Source of the DNA: Helianthus annuus
Lineage: Eukaryota; Streptophyta; Magnoliopsida; Asterales; Asteraceae
DNA: 64,000 nt
Direction: 5' to 3'
Assembly: GCF_002127325.2 (NCBI RefSeq)
Contig: NC_035439.2
Coordinates: 143,493,845 to 143,557,844 of the forward strand
Positions 34,301-44,333 of this stretch are shown here, piece after piece. Every line of letters begins with the position of its first letter. The first letter of the stretch is position 1. The notes under the pieces are model-generated. The model did not search any database, was not told where the DNA came from, and saw only the letters and a program-made list of their open reading frames with translations. Position numbers and translations under genes: made by a program.

Positions 34301-34519
34301 ACTAATCTTGTACGTAATCAGGTGTTTGCGGATATGGAGGAACTAGGAGTAAAACCGGATGAGGACACTACGAGAAAAGTTGCACGCGCCTTTAAAAATG
34401 TTGGTGAGACGGAGAAACAACGATTAGTTCTTAACAAGTACCTGAGTGAATGGAAATACATCCATTTTAACGGCGAGAGAGTAAGGGTTAGAAGAAAATA
34501 TTCATGGAACGACGACTAA
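30994..34519 (+). CDS. PPR protein, At4g18975/THA8-like, seven coding exons
   Basis: A short pentatricopeptide-repeat protein of the THA8-like group, whose known members bind RNA in plastids. Coding exons by splice reading: 30994-31021, 32482-32510, 32604-32668, 33044-33128, 33210-33353, 33866-34078, 34322-34519; the sum is 762 nt (253 residues) with phase kept throughout. Recognisable segments: KKEHHLWNKRDSAASGQKAL, GLPNEKEAIYGALDKWTAWE, AKWMFGKGQG, LLLAFDMDQRVDEA, FADMEELGVKPDED, KYIHFNGERVRVRR. The ATG at 30994 is the first in-frame Met, but the N-terminus is short for a plastid protein, so the real start may be in an unseen upstream exon. Intron 2 (32511-32603) uses a GC donor (AAAG/GCAAGT); exon 2 needs the second of two AGs (TGTAGATAG). 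Four introns contain transposon-derived sequence. Confidence 0.85.
31338..31774. mobile_element. hAT-like MITE with GAGCTCG motif, 8-bp TSD, in PPR intron 1
   Basis: Termini TAGGGGTGCAAACGAGCC and GGCTCGTTTGCACCCCTA are inverted. Flanks ATTATAGC (31330-31337) and ATCATAGC (31775-31782) differ at one base. The arms are GAGCTCG/CGAGCC repeats and the centre is AT-rich. A poly-C/CA microsatellite (31289-31327) lies just to the left. Confidence 0.85.
32010..32286. mobile_element. Fold-back MULE-type MITE, TSD TTTATCAAA, in PPR intron 1
   Basis: GAGTAAATTACGTTTTTTGG arm mirrored by CCAAAAACGTAATTTACTC; nearly the whole element is a palindrome. The perfect 9-bp duplication TTTATCAAA lies at 32001-32009 and 32287-32295. 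Confidence 0.85.
32710..33007. mobile_element. Fold-back MULE-type MITE, TSD TTTATGAAA, in PPR intron 3
   Basis: Same family as 32010-32286, inserted separately: perfect 9-bp duplication TTTATGAAA at 32701-32709 and 33008-33016. The centre carries an extra duplicated arm segment (GGGGCCAAAATGGTTAG twice). Confidence 0.85.
33413..33815. mobile_element. Fold-back MULE-type MITE in PPR intron 5
   Basis: GAGTAAAATGTCATTTTTGTCC mirrored by GGACGAAAATGACATTTTACTC; a third sub-family. The flanking 9-mers (TTATTAACC and TTATCAGCC) agree at seven of nine positions, so the duplication is old. Confidence 0.7.
34105..34290 (+). repeat. Dispersed repeat in the last PPR intron, shared with the Em-like gene intron
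   Basis: GCGAAGCTTGATATTTCCG, then two copies of GGGGTCGAAAACGTATATAC and GAGCGAAAAGTTCGGG. The same layout is at 50168-50340 inside the Em-like intron. That copy has hAT-like ends (TAGTGGCGAAG, CTACGCCCCTA) and weak 8-bp flanks (TCTACGAC/GCTATGAC). Confidence 0.65.
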
Positions 34520-34589
34520 AGAATTGGTGTAGTTGCTCGTCGGTTTTGTTAGTGTTTCGTATATAAATATATTCTTGCTGTTAAAAAAA

Positions 34590-36498
34590 GGGAAAACTTC
34601 ATAGAATAGTAACCAAGTTTTCTCTTTGTTTCACTAAAGTCACTCCATTATTTTTTGTTTTTCTAAAGTCACTCAAGTTTTATTATGTGTTCCAATCATA
34701 CGTATTTTACAAGTTTCCAGGTCACATTGATGATGTGTCAGGTAATATTTTCTTTTTATTTTCTAATTGCTTATTTAGTATAAATATTGATTAAAATAAC
34801 AACCTCCATTAAAATAAGACCGACTTGATCAAAACCCTAAGGTCGATCAAAATCAATGGCGTAGAGAATCACTCGACCGAAACCTTTGTTAACGGAATCA
34901 CAATCGACCCAAACCTTTGGTAGATTCGATTTTGGTTATGGTTCCCCATCCGGTTCTGGCGATTTTGGATTCGAAGTAATCGAAAGGGAAAGGGTTGAGA
35001 TCCTGTCAAAATTTTAAGTTTGTCTTCATAATTATCAGTTGAAGAGTTGAAGGTTGATTGTTTGATATAAATGTTTCCTAATTGTTTGTATACTTTTGTT
35101 TATATGTCAATTCGTATGATTGTGATCAATCACTGTTATTATTTTTTGTTCACTTGATCTAAGATCAGTGTTTATATATTCCCCGATAATTATAACTGGT
35201 TCTTAGATATTTTTACGATGAGTTGGAAATGTAACTTCAAAGCTTTTGCATCTATGGAGGGTAAATATATGGTTTATTTTTTTTAAGGCTTTCTACAATC
35301 TACAGTAGTGTCTATAAATTTCAGAAATTCAGAAAAGGTTCTTGGAGAGACATTGTGTTAGGGGACTGGGGGTGGTCCGTGATGGCACCCCCATCACTCG
35401 TTATTCAACATAGCACACCGCCGCCGCTACCAAGTTCAACGAGTGATAGAGTTAACGAGTGGAAAGGATCACGCGTGGAAAAAGGAAATTATGAACGTTG
35501 GGCCTTGAATTTTTTGAAGGTTTTCCACAAACCATTCCCCCCACTCACTTCAAAAAATCAAAAATTTCTCCATTTCATTTCAAAAATTCTCCCACTCAAT
35601 CTAAATAATTTTACAATACACATGGAAGGTTCAAGCAAGAGAGGTGCGAGTTCGAAAAAAAGAGGTTCGGGTACGAAGAAAAATCCCGTAAGACCCAAGG
35701 TTCGAGCGAATCTTGGCGAGCCGACGCACTTTAATTTTAATGAAATTTATAATTTAGTATTTTATTGTTAATTTCTAATTTAAATAATAAAAAAAAAGTT
35801 GTGAGTGATGGAATTCCATCACTAGGTGACCACCGCCACTAAAAAGGCTTGTGAGTGATAGAATAGTGGTTGATGACATGACGGAACTTGATTGAATGTT
35901 TGTGAGTGATAGAAATTTTGCAAGTGATACCACCCCCACTCCCCTTATGGGAATTGATGAAGATGATTACGTTTACCTACGATCTTGTACCTAAAATTAA
36001 ATTTTATGTTTGGATAAATAAATAGATTTTGATTTTAAATAAAAAATAATAATTTTTAGACTTAAATAAATAAAGAATGAATTCTCTTCTATTTTTTTTT
36101 AAATGTCGTGTTTTAATCAAGAAAAAAAATTAATTTAAAAGAGCCAAATTTAATATATATAATGCACATAGACATTAGGAGTTAAAAGAAAAGGTTCTAA
36201 ATATTAGGGGCGGATGTACATCAGTGCAAGGGGTGGCGTCCGCTACGGCTTGGCGTTCCAGCGGTAGTGTAAAATTAGTGTAAATTTTGAAAAAAATTGA
36301 CGTTTTTTCGATTTCGTTACCGCTTATTTATAAAACGTTACCGCTTGGCGCAAATCCTAGATCCGCCTGCCACGTCATCAAGGTAACCTGATAACCTGCT
36401 AATTGCGTAAGATTAGAACGGTATATCAAACTTGAGTGACCTTAGAGAGACAAAAAAAATTTTAGTGAGTTAATTTACATTTCTATTAAAGTTATCCC
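34590..36498. mobile_element. 1.9-kb non-autonomous MULE-type element, TSD TTAAAAAAA
   Basis: Imperfect inverted ends of about 90 bp (left GGGAAAACTTCATAG...CTAAAGTCACTCAAG; right CTTGAGTGACC...GTTATCCC) and a 9-bp duplication TTAAAAAAA at 34581-34589 and 36499-36507. The interior has unique-looking sequence (34800-35340) that could be captured host DNA, plus a nested Harbinger element. It sits about 70 bp past the PPR stop codon. The poly-A character of the duplication makes it weaker than the others. Confidence 0.65.
35361..35944. mobile_element. PIF/Harbinger-like element with TTA TSD
   Basis: Ends GGGGACTGGGGGTGG and CCACCCCCACTCCCC (14 of 15 inverted match), flanked by TTA on both sides (35358-35360, 35945-35947), typical of Harbinger. 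It holds a short lysine/arginine-rich frame (from 35622, SSKRGASSKKRGSG) that may be the remnant of the element's DNA-binding ORF. Related fragments lie at 38060-38175. Confidence 0.8.
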
Positions 36499-36750
36499 TT
36501 AAAAAAATACGAAACAGGACAACGAAAACTTTTATTTAAGACCACCTTGACAACATGGTTGATAGTTGTAGTTTACAACAAAAACAAAACCTTGAAAGTA
36601 GAAACATACGAAAACGACACTCCATCGACCCAGAAAAAAAAACATAAGAAGAACAAGAACTTGCCACTGTTGTAGATTCATGTTTCTCTTTTCAAGACAC
36701 AAAAACAAGACAAAGTAGACACAACATCATCATACTGAAAAAATGGTAGA
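36499..36750 (-). other. Probable 3' UTR and downstream of the DOG1-like gene
   Basis: A-rich on the plus strand; no repeat or other gene visible. Likely contains the minus-strand gene's polyadenylation region. Confidence 0.4.
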
Positions 36751-37482
36751 TCAACCGATTAACGCCTCTCGTAAGGGAAGATTAAGATTAGCGTCTCCAC
36801 GTGCCTCGGCCTCCCTCAGCTGCCCCCATTGCCGAATCCTCAGCTGAAGTTGCGCCATAGCGGCCAAGAACCTCACCGTTTGAGTCGTCGTAAGTATTCC
36901 CATCACCTTAGCCACGGTCTTCCCCCTCAAATAATCCGCACATTCAACCAAAACTTCCATATCTTCCGCCAACCTATCCACCGCGGTGTCCGCTTGATTA
37001 ACCATCCCGTTCACCTCCTTTCCCACCATTCTCGTTAGCGCGAGCATTGGTGGCGCCACCACTTGCCGCTCCAACCTTGCTAGCCTGTCTGTAATCATCT
37101 TTTCTCCATCTTTAGTCTCAACACTCAACCTATCCAACATTTCTGCTTGATCTGAGGTAAACTCGAGCCCACAACTTTTCACCACACGAATGGCAAGACC
37201 GGGCCTGAAGCCAGCTAGCCATAGGAATGTTCGCTCGTATGAGCTGAACCAAGGTGGTGAGAGAGCTAGAAAGACATTTTGGTGATAAACTCGCGCCATT
37301 GCAAGGAAGTATTCATGATAGTGAGTCATTACTTGGTGAATGAGTTGCTTGAGTTTGGGTTCGTCTTGTTGATCCAAGAACTCAAGATGGTGGAGAAGCT
37401 GGTGAAGGTAATGCTCTAAGCCGATCATCCAATCGCGCAAAAAGGTATGGAAATCGGGTTGAGATTGAGTTAAGTGATCCAT
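36751..37482 (-). CDS. DOG1-like protein (seed dormancy control domain)
   Basis: Single exon, 243 residues from the Met at 37482. The DOG1 domain is found in dormancy regulators and in TGA bZIP factors; no basic leucine zipper precedes it here, so this is the DOG1-like class. Signs: FHTFLRDWMIGLEHYLHQLL at the start, the HYHEYFLAMARV helix, the PPWFSSYERTFLWLAGFRPG block (PPW...E..FLW..GFRP is diagnostic), then LTRMVGKEVNG and a helical C-terminus. The frame is open back to 37608, but a TATA box at 37541-37550 would start transcription after that Met, so 37482 is the better start. DOG1 itself acts in ABA/dormancy signalling; a role here is inferred from family only. Confidence 0.85.
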   Translation of the reverse strand: MDHLTQSQPDFHTFLRDWMIGLEHYLHQLLHHLEFLDQQDEPKLKQLIHQVMTHYHEYFLAMARVYHQNVFLALSPPWFSSYERTFLWLAGFRPGLAIRVVKSCGLEFTSDQAEMLDRLSVETKDGEKMITDRLARLERQVVAPPMLALTRMVGKEVNGMVNQADTAVDRLAEDMEVLVECADYLRGKTVAKVMGILTTTQTVRFLAAMAQLQLRIRQWGQLREAEARGDANLNLPLREALIG

Positions 37483-37540
37483 GGAAGTTAGAGTGGTGAG
37501 TTGTAGGAACTGGCTGGAGATAGAACCATGTGGATATGGG

Positions 37541-37550
37541 TTTATATAGC
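37541..37550 (-). promoter_or_regulatory. TATA box of the DOG1-like gene
   Basis: Minus strand reads GCTATATAAACC, about 60 bp upstream of the chosen ATG. It decides between the two in-frame Met codons. Confidence 0.65.
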
Positions 37551-37611
37551 ATACAAGATTAGAGTTGGTCACTCGTTGAATGGCGTGAAACGCCACCGCG
37601 GCTGCCATTCA

Positions 37612-37690
37612 CCATGCGTGGATGTGGCAACACGTGGTCGCTTTCACGCGTGGATGTGGCAACGCGTGGTGGCCTACACGCGTGAAAGAT
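37612..37690 (-). promoter_or_regulatory. Tandem CACGTGG/CACGCGTGG repeats upstream of the DOG1-like gene
   Basis: Near-copies of GCGTGGATGTGGCAACRCGTGG contain one G-box/ABRE core (ACACGTGG, near 37630) and several ACGCGTG cores that resemble the CE3 coupling element. They sit 130-210 bp upstream of the start codon. Such pairs can confer ABA response; here it is inference. Confidence 0.5.
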
Positions 37691-37699
37691 TGGAACTTT

Positions 37700-38040
37700 G
37701 TATACGTTGGAACTTTTTCAAGATCAATTTCTGCAATTTCGAACAGAGGATTCTTGGGGAGGAAGAAGAATGAAAACCTGTTGAAGAACAGAGGATTCTT
37801 GAAGAACAAGGAGATCTGCATTCTTTGGGAAGGAAGAAACATAAATAAAATTGAAATATTCATATTCCCCTCTATAGTTTATGTATAGTTAAAAAATGCC
37901 CCTTTTATTTTTAAAAATGCCTTTTTTTCCTTTGTTTTTTTTTTATATTTTAATGTTATATAAATTTAATTATTTTATCAAAATTATATTATATAATTCA
38001 TATTTCAATTAATTTCATTTCAATTGTTATATTTATTTAA
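37700..38040. other. Upstream spacer, no gene seen
   Basis: AT-rich; GAACAGAGGATTCTTG is duplicated at 37741 and 37786. No supported frame. Confidence 0.4.
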
Positions 38041-38054
38041 ATATTTAAGTAAAA

Positions 38055-38175
38055 AAAAACCATCACTAGTGATGGGCATTTCCACTAAAATCCATCACTA
38101 GTGATGGAATAATGCTCGATGACATGACGGAACTTGATTGGATGTTGTGAGTGATGGAATTCCATCACGACTCTT
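38055..38175. mobile_element. Harbinger-related fragment
   Basis: CCATCACTAGTGATGG occurs twice, followed by GACATGACGGAACTTGATTGG and GAGTGATGGAATTCCATCAC, all shared with the interior of 35361-35944. Confidence 0.6.
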
Positions 38176-38185
38176 GGTGTTCTGA

Positions 38186-39399
38186 AGCGGAGTTCGGTTA
38201 GTTACTGGTGGCAGTTTGTATGGTTTTTCTTTTTTATTTTTATTTTTTATAGTTTTTTTTAACGGTAAATTTGGATCACTGACGGACCACTGGAGTATTA
38301 TCATGCCACCAGCGGAACCACCCGATCATATCCATCTCCATTTCAGGAAGAAACCCAATTAATATGGAAAAAAACTCACTTAATATGGAAAAAAAAATCC
38401 CTCTTATGAGAATCGAACTTAGGAACTATTTCTATAGTTTGATTAATTTATTTATCTAGTGTGCTTCGTTACATCTTACATGTGAATGTAAAGGAGTAAA
38501 TAATTTATGAAAATCCATTTTAAAGAACAAATGTTAGAAAGAGTTTTGAGACTGTTTGATTCCTCCAAAACCAAGACTTGTTTCAAAACAAGGGTTTTTT
38601 TTTATTTTTTTTTATTTTTTTTATTTTTTTTTAAACCACCAACCCACCCCCAATATTTGATGTAATATTCAACTTTGTAGCCAGTTTGTGCTGATTTTTT
38701 TTCTTTTTTGTTTCTTTATGTATTTCATTCACACTTCAGAAAAAAAAAAAAATAGATTAGGTAATCTCGTTGATGAGCGCACGGTGGAATTGTAATCCAT
38801 CGAGTATCATGTGAGAGTGTGTGGGTTCACCTTTTTTCACTAAAAAGTGAAAAAAGGACTGTGTTTTGTAGATAGGGGGCTCTCAGCCTTTTTCTTTCAC
38901 TTTTATGTAAATAGACTATAAACCATATTGCTAACATTATCAAAGCTCAAAATACCTACATATATTTTTTAGATGTTGAGACCCCATGGCTATGAAAGTG
39001 AGGGCTCAAAGCCTATACTTTATTTCACACCCTCTCGAGCCGCCCCTCACGGTTTCCCGATGAAAATTTAACATAAATAATGTAAACATAATTGGCTATT
39101 GTATAATAACATTTATCTTACTCATTAAGTACGTGTCATGCGGCTTCTATCAACAGCCACAAGTGCCACGCTTGTAGGTGACGGACATGATGTTCACGAA
39201 CGTTTCTTTAATCACACAGTCACGTATGTGAACGGTTTAGGGTTTGCCAACCATGTGGACGGATGAGACACGGATGTCATGGTCATATTTTTTAAATTTG
39301 TTATAATAAAACGTTAAAAGATCATTTTGCTCTTCATTAAAAGGGAGAAAAAAGACCAAAAAAACTGGATGTTAACTAAAAAATTTGACCCGATTTTGA
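38186..39399. other. Spacer without a recognised gene; one perfect hairpin
   Basis: AT-rich. At 38830-38857 there is a perfect 12-bp stem (CCTTTTTTCACT, loop AAAA, AGTGAAAAAAGG). No host gene is visible on either side close enough to assign it. Poly-T and poly-A runs at 38590-38635 and 38741-38752. Confidence 0.45.
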
Positions 39400-39530
39400 T
39401 TTTGAATGAAAATGGCAAGAAAATTGAAACCACAAGGACCCATATTCAAAAGGTTTGAGTTTTGGACTAAAGTGGCAAAAATGACTAAACCTCAGGGACT
39501 ATTTTGGCAATTTATACTCCCCTATAAATA
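39400..39530. mobile_element. Half of a MULE-type MITE
   Basis: AAAATGGCAAGAAAATTG ... GACTAAACCTCAGGGACTA matches the right arms of the 410/33413 sub-families; the other arm is absent. Confidence 0.5.
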
Positions 39531-39574
39531 TTATATTTTAGGATTGATTAAAGAGTTTTTTTTTATTATTATTA

Positions 39575-39923
39575 GACCAACCGTAGTGGCAAACAAAATG
39601 GGCGTTTTCTTTGCCCAATCACCCCAAAAAAACGCCGCGTAACCATTACGTTTGGGCGTGTTTGGCTTCTTTTTTGTTTGGGCGTTTTATAAAAAACGCT
39701 AGATGGGGGAATGGTTGTCCAATCATATTTCAGTTTGAATTAATTGGCCAATAAGAATTTTAAGTTCTTTTTTTTTTAATTTTATTTTATTACAAAACAT
39801 AATGCCCAATAATGCCCCATCCCCACTACACCCATTTTAAAAAACGCCCAGTAATGCCCCATTGCTAACTGGGCTGCCACATAACACAAAAAGCCCAAGG
39901 GTGAATATTGCCCACTACGCATG
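39575..39923. mobile_element. Harbinger-like MITE with TTA TSD
   Basis: Left GACCAACCGTAGTGGC and right GCCCACTACGCATG share an inverted CGTAGTGG core, with TTA at 39572-39574 and 39924-39926. The outermost bases do not match well. GGGCGTTTT motifs repeat inside. Confidence 0.5.
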
Positions 39924-40637
39924 TTAAACTTTTGAGTTCTATCAATTCATTCTTCTTTCTTGTCCTATTGATTGTTTTCATCTTCAAAGCCGATTCTCCA
40001 TCAGTTTGCATGTAGTATGATTGGTCCATTTGCTTTCCAATAATAGTAAAGATTTCATAGTTTGCTTGGCTTCGAAAATAAGGTATCCAAGCTCAATCAA
40101 TCACTCAAGAACCAAAAATAAGATATCATTTGGACCAGATTCTATTAAAAACTAGTTTTTATTAAGTCACGCGTTGCGGCGAAATCGAGCAAATGATAAT
40201 GTAAAATAAATGTAATTTGAAAATAAAACATGTTGTTTAGAAAGTCAAACCATTAGAACGGTTTAGTTTATCATTGTAGGGTTTTACGGTTTCAAATAAA
40301 TACTTTATTCTAGGTACAACTTCATTTTTAACAAAACTTATAACGGAATGTCGAGAGAAAAATCAAACAAAACTATGTACTTAAGTTTTAGAAAAAAGTT
40401 ACAAACGTAAATTATTAAAGAAGTATCAAATTATTTGATAAATTAATATATGTTCTAAAAAAAAGAAAAAAAATTATTAAAAATGGTAAAGGAAATATAT
40501 GGTTTTAAAAAAGGAAAAAATAAAAATATGTTATTAAAAGTAAATATAATAATAAACTATTATAATATATTAAAAAAATAATAATAAAAGCTATATATTA
40601 TTTTAAAAATAAAGTTACTATTCATCATCCTTTGTTA

Positions 40638-40640
<3 letters not shown>
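39924..40640. other. AT-rich spacer; possible Helitron 3' end on the minus strand near 40151
   Basis: Minus strand near 40175-40150 reads CGCCGCAACGCGTGAC, a spacer and CTAGT, similar to the two Helitron-like ends elsewhere in the window, but the hairpin is weak. No coding sequence. Confidence 0.3.
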
Positions 40641-40695
<55 letters not shown>

Positions 40696-40860
40696 TAATA
40701 AAAAAATGCTATATATTATTTTAAAAATAAAGTTACTATTCATCATCCTTGGTCAATTATATATATATATAAAATTATATATAATATATAATATATAATA
40801 TATAATATATAATATATATAATATAATATAATATAATATAATATAATATAATATTTAAAT
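40586..40860. repeat. AAT and ATATA microsatellites plus a ~50-bp duplication
   Basis: (AAT)n at about 40641-40693 and (TATAATA)n at 40758-40853. GCTATATATTATTTTAAAAA followed by TAAAGTTACTATTCATCATC occurs on both sides (40589, 40708). Confidence 0.8.
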
Positions 40861-41484
40861 TTGCCTTTCTATGTACTTTTCCCACTCATGCCTTATGCCT
40901 ACACCAATATATAATTCACTTGACACCTTAATTAAATTGACTACAAACCTTAAACTTGTATTTTCCAACCTTAAACTTGCCATTTATCTCTAACACAATT
41001 TTAAGCTTCTAATCAGAAGTTCCTCAATTAAGGTTCTCTCTAAAATGTGCTCATTATTGAAATATGAATCATTCATTTAAGAAGAGTAAACTGTCATTTT
41101 CGTTCTTAGGATTTAGTCACTTTTATCACTTTCATTTCAAAAAGTTTTTCTCTCTCGCCTGGTTGTCCCTATGGTTTCTAACACTTGCGGTTATTGAAAT
41201 ATGCATCATTCATTCATGTTATAAATATTCTGCCGTCTTCACGCTAACCTTCTACTAACTTTTGATAAAAAGCCACCCAAAGATGACATTTTTTCGTACT
41301 CAACATGCTTAACTATGAAATTGTTTTCTAAGATCCGGAATTTAGTGGCTGATCCAGGAATTTTTTTTTTCAGATGGTTTCTTTTGGTTGATTCTCACTA
41401 TTTTTTTTTTCCATTTTTGTTGCAGCGAAGATCAAATCAACGTCGTGAATCGTCAGGAGTCGGATGTCTCCATGTAGTGATTCA
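40861..41484. other. Spacer with a partial MULE-type arm
   Basis: At 41080-41180 GAGTAAACTGTCATTTTCG resembles a MITE arm and is bracketed by repeats of ATTGAAATATG.ATCATTCATT (41055, 41196). Otherwise nothing recognised. Confidence 0.4.
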
Positions 41485-41695
41485 TAGGGATGAGCTCGGT
41501 ATCGGCCGGTACCGAATATACCCGGTACGGTACGGTTCGGTACCGGTACGGTACCGGTATTTGAGGATAAAAACCGGTAAATACCGGTACCGAACCGGTA
41601 CCGAAAATGTCAAAAGTCGGTACCGAATCGGTACCGAAAAGGTACCCAGTTTGGTAAATTCGGTACCGGTACCGGGTCCATTTTACTAATCCCTA
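41485..41695. mobile_element. hAT-like MITE with GGTACCG motif, perfect 8-bp TSD
   Basis: Ends TAGGGATGAGC and ...ACTAATCCCTA; perfect duplication GTGATTCA at 41477-41484 and 41696-41703. The 211-bp body is GGTACCGGTACC-type palindromes. TAGGGATGA is very close to the maize Ac/Ds end. Confidence 0.9.
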
Positions 41696-42218
41696 GTGAT
41701 TCATGTCCTCCCTCTTACCACACAATGAGTATGACCCTAAAAAGTGTTACAACCGAGTAAAATGACACAAGTGAAGTTGCTAAAACTATAATATAACTTT
41801 ATCATAGTGAATTTATTAACTCATACATGTGGCAGAAAGATGGCAAAAAGTTCACATGAAATAGTTGAACATAGATCTCAACAACACACGATCGTGTGTT
41901 TCGTGATATTAAAGGCAACAAAGGTGTACTTTCTTTGTTCTTTTTAAAGAAACACCTTTTATGATTCATAAAAATAAATAAATTAATTTATAAAATCTTT
42001 ATATGATTACTTTGTTCTCACTCTTGAGTAAAACATTATCAAACCAAAGAGGTTGAAGAGATTAGTTACAAAATATAATAAATATTCATGAAGAAGATGA
42101 CCCTTCATCCACCATAGAAAGAAGTTGCTTCAAGACAAACCCATTTCACCAATTCTACCATAAACAAACCCACCATTTTTAATGTCACTCAATCACCATA
42201 TCACCACCACCTCCTCTC
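41696..42218 (+). promoter_or_regulatory. Upstream region of the TBL gene
   Basis: No repeat family recognised. CA-rich leader (CACCATATCACCACCACCTC) just before the ATG at 42219. No confident TATA box. Confidence 0.4.
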
Positions 42219-44333
42219 ATGTATCCTTTACGTCGAAAAATCTCCCCCTTTTCTGCCTACACTGCGGCCATGAAACACCGCAAGAACAATAACCTTTCGG
42301 TTTTTGTTGTCATCTTTTCGCTTATCTTATTTGGGCTCTTCATGTACAATGAAGATGTCAAGTCCATAGCCGAATTCCCATTCACCGCGTCAAAAATTGA
42401 AATCGCTTCCACCACGACTTTAGTGGTGGAATCTAAAAGAGTGGAGGATAAGGGGATTGATATGCCGGTTCATGTGGACAATGCGGTGGAGGAAGAAGTT
42501 GAGGATGATGAAGAGGAGGTCGAATTGCCACCCGAAGAATGTGATTTGTATGATGGAAAATGGGTTTTTGATGATTCAACACATCCATTGTATAAAGAAG
42601 ATCAATGTGAGTTTCTTACTGCTCAAGTGACATGCATGAGAAATGGGAGAAAAGATTCCATGTATCAGAATTGGAGGTGGCAACCTAAGGGTTGTAACTT
42701 ACCCAAGTAAGATTCTAGTATCACTTACATTAAACAAAGTAACAAACAATTAAACAAACAAACTAAACGTTTATAGAAAAATTCCATCGGTAAAATCCAC
42801 TCATAGTAAAACTATTAGTAGACTCTGGACATGAGAGAGTGAGACGAGGACAAACTTTTTCTCTTTAGTCTATTCTAAGGATAGAAAGGCTGCTCAGGCT
42901 GACATCCCTGACCTTTTTCATTACTTTCATCAAAACTAGAAATAAAAGTGAATTTGTAGGATTGAAATTGAATTAGATCTTGACGTTTTTGTTTTGGATA
43001 TGAAGATTTAGGGCGAAATTGTTGCTGGAGAAACTGAGGAACAAGAGGCTAATGTTTGTCGGCGATTCATTAAATAGAAATCAATGGGAATCGATGGTGT
43101 GTTTGGCACAATCCATTATTCCTCCGGGAAGAAAGAGCTTGATAAAAACCGGCTCCCTTTCCATTTTCCGAATTGAGGTTTCTCTCTTTGATCTATTCAC
43201 TTGTTTTTTTGTGTCATATTTGAACATGAAAATCGTGTTAGATACAAAAACTTAAGCACAACTTGTATATTCACGAGCTGGCATGGGCCTAGCCCGTTTA
43301 GACTTTATCATCATTTGTACAAATCTAATTTGCAACTAATAAAAAAATCAATGGTTGAAACTGACACGACCTGTTTATAGTTTATCATGATTTTTAAAAA
43401 ATTAACAGTTTGATGTATTGTAGGATTATAATGCGACGGTGGAATTTTATTGGGCACCATTTTTGGTAGAGTCGAATTCGGATGATCCAACTATGCATAG
43501 CATATTGAATAGAATCATAATGCCCGGATCCATTAATAAACATGGTAAAAATTGGAAAAACGTCGATTATTTGGTCTTCAACACCTACATTTGGTGGATG
43601 AACACCTTCGCCATGAAAGTCCTGTGAGTTTTTTTATTTTATCTAAATCTTTCAATTTCAATATTTTTAAAATAACAATTAATATAAAAATAAAAACATC
43701 AACAATTTGTTAATCTTTTTAATATAATATTCTAATAAAAATTAATAATATAGGAGAGGATCATTTGACAAAGGAGATACAGAATATGATGAGGTTGAAA
43801 GGCCCATGGCGTATGCAAGAGTTTTGAAGACATGGGCTAAATGGGCCGACAAAAACATTGACCCAAACCGAACCATGGTTTTCTTCAGCAGCATGTCTCC
43901 TCTACATATAAAGTAATTTATTTTACTCTTATTGTTTAAAATTACATAAGATAAATAAATAATCTTCAAGAATATTTTTTGTAGGAGCTTGGATTGGAAC
44001 AATCCGGATGGCATCAAATGTGCAAAGGAGATTAGTCCAATTCTAAACATGTCCATGCATATAAATGTGGGTACGGACAGGCGGCTCTTTAGGGCGGCAA
44101 CTGATGTGATTCAGTCGATGAAGCTTCCGGTCCACTTCCTTAACATAACTTCGCTTTCAGAATACCGTAAAGATGCACATACCTCGGTATACACCATTCG
44201 CCAAGGCAAGATGCTAACAGATGAGCAAAAGGCGGATCCAAACACTTATGCGGATTGTATACATTGGTGTCTCCCTGGGTTACCTGACACATGGAACGAG
44301 TTTCTTTATACGCGTATCATTTCTCGCTCTTGA
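42219..44333 (+). CDS. TBL protein, ESK1/TBL29-like xylan O-acetyltransferase candidate
   Basis: Type II Golgi membrane protein of the trichome-birefringence-like family, which O-acetylates cell-wall polymers; the ESK1/TBL29 clade acts on xylan. Exons: 42219-42706, 43006-43177, 43424-43623, 43754-43912, 43985-44333, total 1368 nt (455 residues). Exon 2 uses the acceptor TATGAAG/ATTTAGG, which restores [12 protein letters not shown]. One membrane segment lies at about residues 27-43 ([17 protein letters not shown]), then an acidic stem. The TBL domain starts at [12 protein letters not shown]; the catalytic GDS ([12 protein letters not shown], Ser about 184) and the C-terminal DxxH ([16 protein letters not shown], Asp about 430) are both present. 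No stops or frame breaks. Clade placement is from remembered similarity. Confidence 0.9.

Noticed and set aside
33866..34519. Single 217-residue protein
   Set aside because: The middle (34079-34321) is an intron with a dispersed repeat that happens to stay open; splicing restores the PPR sequence.
37483..37608. N-terminal extension of the DOG1-like protein
   Set aside because: The TATA box at 37541-37550 lies within it, so it would not be in the mRNA.
42219..44333. TBL gene as a pseudogene because of stops between open frames
   Set aside because: All stops fall in introns; five exons join in phase with GDS and DxxH motifs intact.
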